Positions 26,191 to 33,610 of a stretch of DNA of 38,691 bases are shown here, in pieces; positions within the stretch are counted from its first letter, which is position 1; every line of letters starts with the position of its first letter. The stretch is from assembly GCA_028278335.1 (NCBI GenBank), contig JANQEN010000106.1, positions 1-38,691 on the forward strand, read 5' to 3'. The position numbers and the translations under genes are program-made. The notes beneath the pieces are model-generated. The model was not told where the DNA came from. It saw only the letters and a list, made by a program, of their open reading frames with translations, and did not search any database. Source of the stretch: Chitinivibrionales bacterium (GTDB lineage: Bacteria > Fibrobacterota > Chitinivibrionia > Chitinivibrionales > JANQEN01).

Positions 26191-27954
26191 ATGGTTGATA
26201 AAACAACGCGCTCTTGGAGTTCATTGCTTTTCTTTTTTGCTCTATTACTCATTGTATCTGCAAACGTTGCGCAGGAGCCTGTTCTTGATGAAAATGGTCA
26301 ACAAACAGGTCTATTTAATCTGAATCCTAACAAATCAGCTGAACCCTGGGTAGCTGGTGGTCTTGATGAAATGACTGCAGCAGAAATAGCCGCAATTCCT
26401 GCACTTGCTATGTCTGATGCCATTGCACAGCGTCCTTTACCAGCCAAGGTCGACAATACCAAGAACAGAGAGTTTCGGCCGATTTTCAATCAAAAAGGAG
26501 GAAGTTGCGCGCAGGCAAGCGGAATTGCTTACACCTTCACCTATGAGATGAACTGTGTTCGTAATCTTGCCTCGAATGTGACTAAAAATCAGTATCCCTA
26601 TGGATTCACTTACAACTTTCTCAACCGGGGAAGTAGTAGCAATGGTTCGAATTATAGCAGTGGCTGGAGGATCGTCATGGAGACCGGTTGTCCCAATGTG
26701 GTGGATTATGGTGGCACCCTCTATGGTGGTAGTAGCGGATCAAAATGGCTCACCGGTTATAAACCGTATTTCAATGGTATGGCAAACAAAATAAAAAGGA
26801 CCTTCAGTATCAAGGTGACCACTGCAGAGGGTATCAATAAATTGAAGCAGTGGCTCGATGATCATGGTGGAGCCCAGAGTAAAGGTGGTTTGGTCTGCTT
26901 TAGTGCCTATGCCTCACAATCTCAGCTTAAATCTTTGCCCTCTGGAACACCACAGGCTGGTAAAAAAGCAATCATCAAATGGGGAAAAAGTAGTGGTGGA
27001 CATGCCATGACCATCGGTGGCTATGATGATGAAATCCGTTGGGACTACAATGGTGATGGCCAATACACTAACGACAAAGATATCAATAATGATGGAAAAG
27101 TTGATGCTAAGGATTGGGAAATTGGTGCTGTTATTATGATCAATAGTTGGGGTAGTCGTTGGGGGAATGGTGGTAAAGCCTACATGATGTATTGGGTACT
27201 TGCCAACCATTACTCAGACGGTGGTATCAAAAGTAGCAACAATGTCTATGGTATAGAGTGCTATAAAGAGAACACACCCAAGGTGACTTACAAGGTCTCC
27301 ATGACCCATTCTGATCGGAGCAAAATCAGGATTCGTGCTGGTGTTGCCAATAGTATTAGTGCAACTAAACCTTCTGAAACCCACTCATTTTCATCGGCCT
27401 TTAATTATTGCGGTGGTTCCCATCCTATGCAGGGAAAAAACGCAAGTTCCACCATCGAGATTGGCTTAGATGCAACGCCATTGCTTGAGGAAGTTACCGG
27501 TAATCAAGCCAAGTTTTTCTTACGGATTGACTCCAAAGGTGGTACGGGTAAGGTTAACTCCTTTAGCATGATCGACTACTCTACAGGCACTCCACGGGAG
27601 ATCAAATGTGATCAGCAGAATGTCACAATCGAGTCGGGAAGCTCAAGTTCAGCTAAAACAACCTATCTCTCGATTGTTCATGGCACTGTTCCGGTGATTG
27701 CCCAAAAAGCAAGTCATCTGCCTAATGCAGTCTTCTTTAAAGAGAACAGGCTCTTTTTTAACGTAAATGAGCGGGGACCTCTCTCGCTGACCCTTTTCGA
27801 TCTTAAGGGGAAAATGGTCAAACATGTTGCCCAGGGTGTTTTTGAGCAAGGCGAGCAGTCAGTATCTCTGCAGAATGTTGCTGGCGGACTCTATCTGTGC
27901 CGCATTGAGACAGCGGGCTATAAAAAAGATATAAGTATTATGGTGAGACGATAA
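26191..27954 (+). CDS. Papain-like (C1) cysteine peptidase with EF-hand-like insert and sorting tail
   Basis: I use the ATG at 26191, preceded by GGGGGG; the frame is open from 26038 but lacks a start signal there. The 587-residue protein has a signal peptide (to about residue 28) and a prodomain-like stretch. The C1 catalytic set is visible: Q101 and C106 in NQKGGSCAQAS, H271 in GHAMTIGG and N318 in INSWGSRWG. Between His and Asn are two DxNxDG loops (285-296 and 297-308), like dockerin or EF-hand calcium sites. The last 80 residues form a sorting-tail domain (LTLFDLKGKMV, then GGLYLCRIE). It is followed by a strong terminator. Confidence 0.88.
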   Translation: MVDKTTRSWSSLLFFFALLLIVSANVAQEPVLDENGQQTGLFNLNPNKSAEPWVAGGLDEMTAAEIAAIPALAMSDAIAQRPLPAKVDNTKNREFRPIFNQKGGSCAQASGIAYTFTYEMNCVRNLASNVTKNQYPYGFTYNFLNRGSSSNGSNYSSGWRIVMETGCPNVVDYGGTLYGGSSGSKWLTGYKPYFNGMANKIKRTFSIKVTTAEGINKLKQWLDDHGGAQSKGGLVCFSAYASQSQLKSLPSGTPQAGKKAIIKWGKSSGGHAMTIGGYDDEIRWDYNGDGQYTNDKDINNDGKVDAKDWEIGAVIMINSWGSRWGNGGKAYMMYWVLANHYSDGGIKSSNNVYGIECYKENTPKVTYKVSMTHSDRSKIRIRAGVANSISATKPSETHSFSSAFNYCGGSHPMQGKNASSTIEIGLDATPLLEEVTGNQAKFFLRIDSKGGTGKVNSFSMIDYSTGTPREIKCDQQNVTIESGSSSSAKTTYLSIVHGTVPVIAQKASHLPNAVFFKENRLFFNVNERGPLSLTLFDLKGKMVKHVAQGVFEQGEQSVSLQNVAGGLYLCRIETAGYKKDISIMVRR

Positions 27955-27991
27955 CTTAACCAGTTTCACCCTATTTGTGGTTCCAGTGAAT

Positions 27992-28034
27992 GAAGCAATC
28001 CTCTATGTGATTTGAGAGGGTTGCTTCTTTTTTT
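27992..28034 (+). terminator. Intrinsic terminator of the C1 peptidase gene
   Basis: A 13-bp stem, GAAGCAATCCTCT (27992-28004) with AGAGGGTTGCTTC (28015-28027), encloses a 10-nt loop. It contains one G-U pair and is followed by seven T. Confidence 0.9.
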
Positions 28035-28067
28035 AATCTATTAATATCACATCTGAATTTTGGTTTT

Positions 28068-28184
28068 TTTGGGCGTTCCCCCGCTATGGCGGGGTCGCCG
28101 TGGTTCCTGGCTACCTTTCAGTCGGTCCTCGCTTTGCTCGGACTGGCCTTCGGCCACCTTCCACCTGGCTAACGCAAAAGATTA
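28068..28184 (-). repeat. 117-bp hairpin repeat, subtype A, copy 3 (inverted)
   Basis: Read on the minus strand it starts TAATCTTTTGC and ends CCCAAA. The closing stem is GCGTT/AACGC and the last hairpin is CCCCGC-cata-GCGGGG, replacing CCCTGC/GCAGGG of copies 1 and 2. Both are compensatory changes. It lies between the C1 peptidase terminator and the DUF1801 gene. Confidence 0.8.
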
Positions 28185-28344
28185 AAAGATTTATGATTGT
28201 AAAACTAGCCGCATTTGTCATTGTAGGTGCAGTTTGACTTGACCTTTGTAAACACTGTAGAACCTGGTAAAAAAATGTACTGATACGGATTAATTTTCAG
28301 CACTATCGTGAACTAAAAAGCAATTATCATAATCATACTAAGGA

Positions 28345-28785
28345 ATGGTAAAACAAGTGAAAAACTTAAAGATAAAAACAAATCCAGAGGTTGAATTGGT
28401 GTTCAACAATTACCCTGATTCTGTTAAAAACAAAATGCTGTTCCTTAGAACCTTGGTTATTGAAACTGCAAAAGAGGTTGAGGGAATAGTTGAGCTGGAA
28501 GAGACTTTAAAATGGGGTGAGCCCAGTTTTCTCACAAAAATTGGAAGCACTGTTAGAATGGATTGGAAGTCTAAATCACCCAATCAGTATGCCATGTATT
28601 TTAAGTGCACCAGCAGGCTAGTGGAAACGTTCAAGAAAAAGTTTAAGAAAACATTTACCTTTGAAGGTAAAAGAGCAATCGTGTTTCGATTAGATGAGGA
28701 GATTCCTATTAAGGAGTTGCAATGTTGCATAAAAGCAGCATTAACGTATCATAAGGTAAAGCATTTGCCAACATTGGGAATATGA
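28345..28785 (+). CDS. DUF1801 (YdhG-like) protein
   Basis: The 146-residue protein is of the DUF1801/YdhG type: VFNNYPDSVKNKMLFLRTLV near the start, then ELEETLKWGEPSF and AIVFRLDEEIPIKELQ. AAGGA directly abuts the ATG at 28345, so the GTG at 28357 (12 bp from AAGGA) may be the true start. Function of the family is unknown; distant links to frataxin-like folds have been proposed. The gene sits alone between an inverted A element and a direct B element, so it may have arrived as a small cassette. Confidence 0.8.
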   Translation: MVKQVKNLKIKTNPEVELVFNNYPDSVKNKMLFLRTLVIETAKEVEGIVELEETLKWGEPSFLTKIGSTVRMDWKSKSPNQYAMYFKCTSRLVETFKKKFKKTFTFEGKRAIVFRLDEEIPIKELQCCIKAALTYHKVKHLPTLGI

Positions 28786-28928
28786 AAAAGAAAGCTTCAA
28801 TAAAATCGCAAGTTAAAGTAAAATGGATAATAACCTAAATACAGGGTTTGGAGTTGTGTTTTTTTCATTAGCCCAAAGTTGCGCTTTAGAGCAATTAAAT
28901 GATTTTGCAAATCGTCCTTTGTGATAAA

Positions 28929-29046
28929 TAATCTTTCGCGATAAGGATGTGAAAGGTGCCTAGCAGTATTTTTGCAGAGCAAAAATACCGGAGCGAACGC
29001 GGAGCCTGAAGCAGCCTGGTCGAGCGACAGCGAGAATCGCCCAAAT
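28929..29046 (+). repeat. 117-bp hairpin repeat, subtype B, copy 2
   Basis: It has the same architecture as 383-499 and is 1 bp longer. The closing stem is GCGAT/ATCGC and the central hairpin is GTATTTTTGC-aga-GCAAAAATAC. Its 5' flank (28878-28928) matches that of the A element at 4401. The rest of the 28786-29189 gap shows no gene. Confidence 0.8.
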
Positions 29047-29189
29047 CCTAATATAACTGGATTTAATCTACTCCTCTTTTGTATATTTAACCCAATCACT
29101 ACATAGTATTTCCAAATATTTACTGTCACTCACAGACCTCTCACTTACATAATTATTTATTTTAGCATTACATTTTTCGGAAAGGGGCG

Positions 29190-29918
29190 ATGGTGAAACA
29201 ATTGTTTTCTATTGTTTTGGGTCTATCACTTATGCTTTTTAGTTCCTGTAGTTTTGAGGCGCCAGTACCGGATGATACATCGGCAACTTTTTTTGTGCGG
29301 GTTATTGCCCATGATCAATCACCGCAATTGGACACCCTCTGTTTAGAAATTGAGGGAAGTGCCATGGGATCACCCATACCACAAATCCTGGGAATTACCG
29401 TGAATAATGATACGTTGCCCGATGTTAAGATCAACTATGGACCCAATGGGATAACCTTTGAGGGATGGCTTTTTCCTGATACTGTGGTCGGCCCTATGCG
29501 TGTTGGAGTACTCTATGATGGTGGCGAGGTCTATGCCAACATTGTTATTCCAGAGTCCTCTGACTCGATCTTTACTCATGCGGACAATGATACAGTAGCA
29601 CATAATAAGGATTTGACCGTATCCTGGTTGAGTGAAGCCCAGTTTTTTACTGTTGATGTATACACCTACGACACCGGTAGCACCACAAAAATTCTTATGA
29701 ATGATAGCATCTTCGACACCACCAGTTTGACCTTGCCTGCTGCGGCAATGCGCTCTGACCTCACTCGTTTGCGGGTGAATGTCTTTGGGTTTAATGGCAT
29801 TATTATCAAACAGGGAGCAGTTGCGAATATGGAAGGTGATGGCAATGGTTTTATTGTGACACAAAATTACATCGGTGATTGGGATTGTCGCAGGTTAACC
29901 CTGTATGTAAAAGATTAA
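29190..29918 (+). CDS. Lipoprotein of unknown function, partner of the Omp28-like selenoprotein candidate
   Basis: The 242-residue lipoprotein has lipobox cysteine C20 in LMLFSSC. The mature part is beta-rich with many Asp and Thr and no recognised domain. A GTG right after the ATG is an alternative start, with GAAAGGGG upstream. The stop lies 31 bp before the Omp28-like gene, which has its own GGGAG site, so the two form an operon. An outer-surface anchor or partner for the second protein is the simplest reading, without direct proof. Confidence 0.75.
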   Translation: MVKQLFSIVLGLSLMLFSSCSFEAPVPDDTSATFFVRVIAHDQSPQLDTLCLEIEGSAMGSPIPQILGITVNNDTLPDVKINYGPNGITFEGWLFPDTVVGPMRVGVLYDGGEVYANIVIPESSDSIFTHADNDTVAHNKDLTVSWLSEAQFFTVDVYTYDTGSTTKILMNDSIFDTTSLTLPAAAMRSDLTRLRVNVFGFNGIIIKQGAVANMEGDGNGFIVTQNYIGDWDCRRLTLYVKD

Positions 29919-29949
29919 AAAAGAAATCAGAAAAAGGGAGTATATCCTA

Positions 29950-31059
29950 ATGAATTATAAAATGTATTCGATTTTTGTGGCGCTCTTTACTTTGTGCGCT
30001 TTTGGAGCAGAAAAACGTGTGCTCCTGGAGAGCTTACTGGCCACCCGTTGAGGAAACGTTTCACGCGCCAAGATACACATTAATGAAATGAAGGCGCAGT
30101 TCCCCGGTCGGGTGATCTCTATAGCGTATCACGAAAAAAAACACTTTAGCGATCCAATGAGCACTCCTGCGCAGGAGGAGTTTTTAGAATACTATGAGAA
30201 GCAGTTCAATACACAGGTGCCTATCCCGGGCATGCTTATTAATCGTAGCCCCGACGAGGTTTTTATTGGCAAAGAGGAGATGTTTCTTATTGGTGAAGCC
30301 CTTGATGCTGTAGCACCAGCAACAGTGACCATTGACCACACCTGGAACGCAACCACACGCACAGCAACTGGTTCTGTGAAAGTTATCTTTGATTCCTTTG
30401 TTGACAGTAGCGACTATCGGGTGGGGTTGATTGTTGTAGAGGATGATGTGCAGGGTGGATATTATTACAATCAAAGAAACTACTATCATACCTCAACTGA
30501 ATACTTTGAACTTATTGGCCTTGGTGAGAATATCAAAGACTATAAGCACTATGATGTATACCGGGACAATCTGCTCGGTGGGCCCTGGGGTAAGGATAGT
30601 GTCGTGCCTGATGTGCCTGATACGGGTGTGGTTTATGCAACGCCCTTTACCTATACAGTTCCACAAAATTATTTAGATATTCCGGTAAAGCTTGACAAGA
30701 TAAAGCTGGTTGCCTATGTGGCACATAACCAAGACTTGGCCTTAAATGCTGCAGAGGTAACGCTTTTACCTATTACCAGTATTGATCAGAGACTGCATAG
30801 AAAGAAGAATCAATGTATAACAATTAATTCGACTCAGCCCAACTGCATTTCTCTTACCTTGACTCACAGAGGATTATGTAAACTATCTCTGTTTGCTGCT
30901 ACCGGTAGGGAAGTCTCTTTGCAGAAAAAGAATCATCAGATCTTGGCTGGAACCCACACTCTTTCATTTGCAAAGAACAGACTTGCTTCTGGCGTTTATT
31001 TTCTAAGGCTATTAGGGGATGAAGTGACAGCTGTTGTGCCGTTAGTAGTATCAAGATAA
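29950..31059 (+). CDS. Omp28-related secreted protein, predicted selenoprotein (Sec at codon 34)
   Basis: The frame runs from the ATG at 29950 (GGGAG site upstream) to the TAA at 31059, with one in-frame TGA at 30049-30051. It gives 369 residues with Sec34. The first 20 residues are a signal peptide ending in CAFGA. The context KRVLLESLLATR-U-GNVSRA aligns with the Omp28-family start, where EEFTGQxCGNCP-like text holds a thioredoxin-type CxxC, so U replaces the first Cys and Val the second. The rest fits the family: PGMLINR, a DHTWNATTRTATGSVKV beta domain, VGLIVVEDD and VAYVAHN. A sorting tail follows (about 285-369, SGVYFLRLLG). selA, selB and tRNA-Sec lie just downstream. Without Sec decoding the product would be a 33-residue peptide. 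Confidence 0.8.
30049..30103 (+). promoter_or_regulatory. SECIS-like hairpin after the in-frame TGA
   Basis: Directly after the TGA, GGAA(A)C (30052-30057) can pair with GTTCC (30099-30103). Inside it, GCGCC (30065-30069) pairs perfectly with GGCGC (30093-30097), and the 23-nt loop can form a further CAT/ATG stem. The inner stem begins 14 nt after the TGA, close to the spacing of known bacterial SECIS elements. I drew this by eye without folding energies. Confidence 0.5.
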
Positions 31060-31442
31060 ATTACTAACTTGCGATAATGTGCGACCTCTTCGAGGTCGTG
31101 CTATTCATTTCATTTGTTCTTCATACCCCAAGTTACGTCCGGGACTACTCAGGGTGTATCTCCTCCGGATATAATTGTTTGAGGACTTCTAATACTGATT
31201 ACATTAATTACTTCCAGATACTTCAATTACCTTTAGAATATGAGTCTTTAAACTATGAAGAAATTTTCATCTTGTTTTGAGTATGACATTGGTAATTCGT
31301 AGATTTTTTTTATGTTTTTCCCATAGGGATATGCCGAAGGCATGGAGGGGATATAAAAAGTATTTTCCTTACCGGGTTTTAGGGCCGGAGAGGCCCTACC
31401 AAAAATAATTTCAGATATACCAACAAATAGAACTCTATAAAT
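31060..31442. other. Intergenic region between convergent selenoprotein and tRNA-Sec genes
   Basis: A 10-bp hairpin with a TTC loop (31079-31101, around CGACCTC/GAGGTCG) follows the selenoprotein stop and may end its transcript. A second hairpin, AGGGCC-ggaga-GGCCCT, lies near 31380-31396. No T-runs follow either, so both are weak terminator candidates. No gene is seen. Confidence 0.45.
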
Positions 31443-31541
31443 TGGCGGAGACGTGTGGGAATCGAACCCACCTACCGTATCTCTCAATACGGCACAACGG
31501 ATTTGAAGTCCGCGGAGCCCACCAGTGACCCTTGCGCCTCC
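31443..31541 (-). tRNA. selC: tRNA-Sec (anticodon TCA)
   Basis: The 99-nt tRNA on the minus strand starts GGAGGCGC and ends ACGTCTCC-G-CCA, with CCA encoded. The anticodon arm is GCGGA-CTTCAAA-TCCGT, with anticodon TCA, which reads UGA. The D arm has a long stem (GGGTC/GGCTC). The long variable arm pairs CCGTAT with ATACGG, and the T arm is GTGGG-TTCGATT-CCCAC. The acceptor has seven pairs (one G-U) plus a C-A mismatch at the eighth position, where the usual bacterial form has eight. It lies 178 bp downstream of selB. Confidence 0.95.
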
Positions 31542-31718
31542 GTCTTCAATGAATCTTTTATATCAAATAGGGCAGAATTTTTGCCCTTTATTTTCTTTTG
31601 CCTTAATTGCCTTAGCCACAGATTATTTGGCGTTTGATTTCAATTTTCAAAATAAATGTATACTAAAACTATCTCCTGCAAGCCCTAAAATCAAGGCAAT
31701 TTTCATTTATACAACAAC

Positions 31719-33608
31719 CTATTTTAGCTTACGCACATCCCCATCTCGGTAGGTAAATCCAGTCCTATCAAAGTACTCCAACAGGGACACGGTCTTTTTC
31801 CGTGGCATGCCTTCTAAGCACTCCCGCATCTCACCAATAGCAGCGCCTTCATTCCGACGGAGCAGTGTGGCAACCTTATTTTGAACGGTTGTATATCCCT
31901 CTTTAGTAAAGCATTGCCCCTTGTCTACTTGGATCAGCTCACCACTCTCAATAAGGTACTCTAACATTTTTTGAGCATTTTCACCATATTTATCAACAAT
32001 ATCTTCATTTTTTGGTGGATTGAAAGGGGCGTCTAAGAAGAGCTTGTCTATTTTTGCCCGCAATTCCTGAAGATATGGGGAGAGATCAACCGTGTGCGAA
32101 GCCAATCGTATTTGATCACCTTCAATGAAAAAAGTACCATCCTCTTTATAGAGTGCAATAATTTCATCAAAGACATTTTTATCAGCCGGTGGTTTAATGA
32201 TTTGTTTGAGCTTACCTGCAGCAATTGCAAACTTAAGAGGATTTTCCTTATGGAAGGATTCGACCAATGTATAAATTTTACGTTTCAGGATGTCATAGTT
32301 TTCCGTACTCATCAGACGTTTTTTACCAATCCACTTAACTAGCTCTTCCTTTTCGAGCTCTTGGATTCGCTTTTCAAGCTCCTCTTTGGTTACCCCTAAA
32401 GATTTGGTGAGCTCCTCTTTCATCTGTGGCATGAACCGGTTACGATTAAAGTGCTCCAGTACTACCAAGTTGGGATCACCCTTAAGAAGTTTCTCTAAAT
32501 TGGCAATGACCTTATCTTTAAGGCGTCTGTGCTTGGTTGGATTGGTGTCTAAAATAATACCACCACCAATGGTTCGAACCGGCGAGTAGCTTCGAATAAC
32601 AAAGCGATCTTCTCGATCAGCCACCACTGGTTTTTCAAAATGAAGCTGCACAAAGCCTTCATCTCCCGGTGTGTAAATATCACTATCCAAAAGAATAATA
32701 CGGGCAATCACTTCACTGGTGCCAATATGTACTCTGACTCGGGTTTGATTTTTTAACTCTCTGGTCCAGGAGCTGAGTAAACTAAAATGAGCATCGATCA
32801 TATACGTGGGTTTGTAGTAACCCGGCTCTGCAAGCATATCACCACGCTCAATCGACTCTTTGTCAATCTTTCCCAGGTTGATTGCTGTGCGATATCCCAC
32901 GGTAGCACTGTCAACGGGCTTGTCATGTACCTGAACACCGCGTACTCTCAGTGATGCTTTTTGAGGGAGTAACTCGACAGTGTCATCGGGTGAGACTTTA
33001 CCAGAGAGTACTGTACCGGCGATCACCGTACCAAAGCCCTTGATAGTAAAGACCCGATCAACAGGCAAGCGAAATACGCCTTTGTCTTTACGGGCTCGCA
33101 CCTTTGAGGCTGCTGCAATGATCTCCTCGTTGAGCGTCTCGATTCCATGATTGGTAAGAGCACTTACTGGAATGATCGGTGATCCATCAAGGACTGTTCC
33201 CTGAACAAGCTTTTTTACATCATCCGCAACAAGTTCCACCCAGTCCGGTTCAACAAGATCAATTTTGTTGAGAACCACAAGTCCTGTTGGTACGCGTAAC
33301 AGATTGAGGATTTCCAGATGCTCCTCAGTTTGTGGCATCACACCATCGTCTGCAGCTATGACCAACACAGCAAGGTCGATTGTGTTTACACCAGCAACCA
33401 TTGTTTTAACGAATTTTTCATGACCGGGAACATCAATAATGGTAATGTCTTTACCTAAAAAGGCAAAACCAAGATCCGTGGTCATGCCACGCTCTTTTTC
33501 CTCTTTGAGGCGGTCAGTGTCGGTTCCGGTCAAAGCTTTTACGATGGCTGTTTTACCATGGTCAATATGACCGGCCATACCAAGGATTACATGTTGTGAT
33601 TTATCCAT
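31719..33608 (-). CDS. selB: Selenocysteine-specific elongation factor SelB
   Basis: The 629-residue factor delivers Sec-tRNA to ribosomes paused at UGA with a SECIS. GTPase motifs are clear: GHIDHGKT (13-20), the RGMT switch, DVPGHE and NKID, followed by translation-factor beta barrels (RVFTIKGFGTVIAGTVLSG). The C-terminal part (about 380-629) is the winged-helix region that binds the SECIS RNA. The length is normal for bacterial SelB. Its ATG lies 2 bp after the selA stop, so the two are co-translated. The presence of selA, selB and tRNA-Sec shows that the organism decodes UGA as Sec; selD is not in the window. Confidence 0.97.
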   Translation of the reverse strand: MDKSQHVILGMAGHIDHGKTAIVKALTGTDTDRLKEEKERGMTTDLGFAFLGKDITIIDVPGHEKFVKTMVAGVNTIDLAVLVIAADDGVMPQTEEHLEILNLLRVPTGLVVLNKIDLVEPDWVELVADDVKKLVQGTVLDGSPIIPVSALTNHGIETLNEEIIAAASKVRARKDKGVFRLPVDRVFTIKGFGTVIAGTVLSGKVSPDDTVELLPQKASLRVRGVQVHDKPVDSATVGYRTAINLGKIDKESIERGDMLAEPGYYKPTYMIDAHFSLLSSWTRELKNQTRVRVHIGTSEVIARIILLDSDIYTPGDEGFVQLHFEKPVVADREDRFVIRSYSPVRTIGGGIILDTNPTKHRRLKDKVIANLEKLLKGDPNLVVLEHFNRNRFMPQMKEELTKSLGVTKEELEKRIQELEKEELVKWIGKKRLMSTENYDILKRKIYTLVESFHKENPLKFAIAAGKLKQIIKPPADKNVFDEIIALYKEDGTFFIEGDQIRLASHTVDLSPYLQELRAKIDKLFLDAPFNPPKNEDIVDKYGENAQKMLEYLIESGELIQVDKGQCFTKEGYTTVQNKVATLLRRNEGAAIGEMRECLEGMPRKKTVSLLEYFDRTGFTYRDGDVRKLK

Positions 33609-33610
33609 GT

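Noticed and set aside
31079..31101. Hairpin after the selenoprotein candidate as a firm terminator
   Set aside because: The stem is good but no T-run follows, so I list it only within the intergenic entry.
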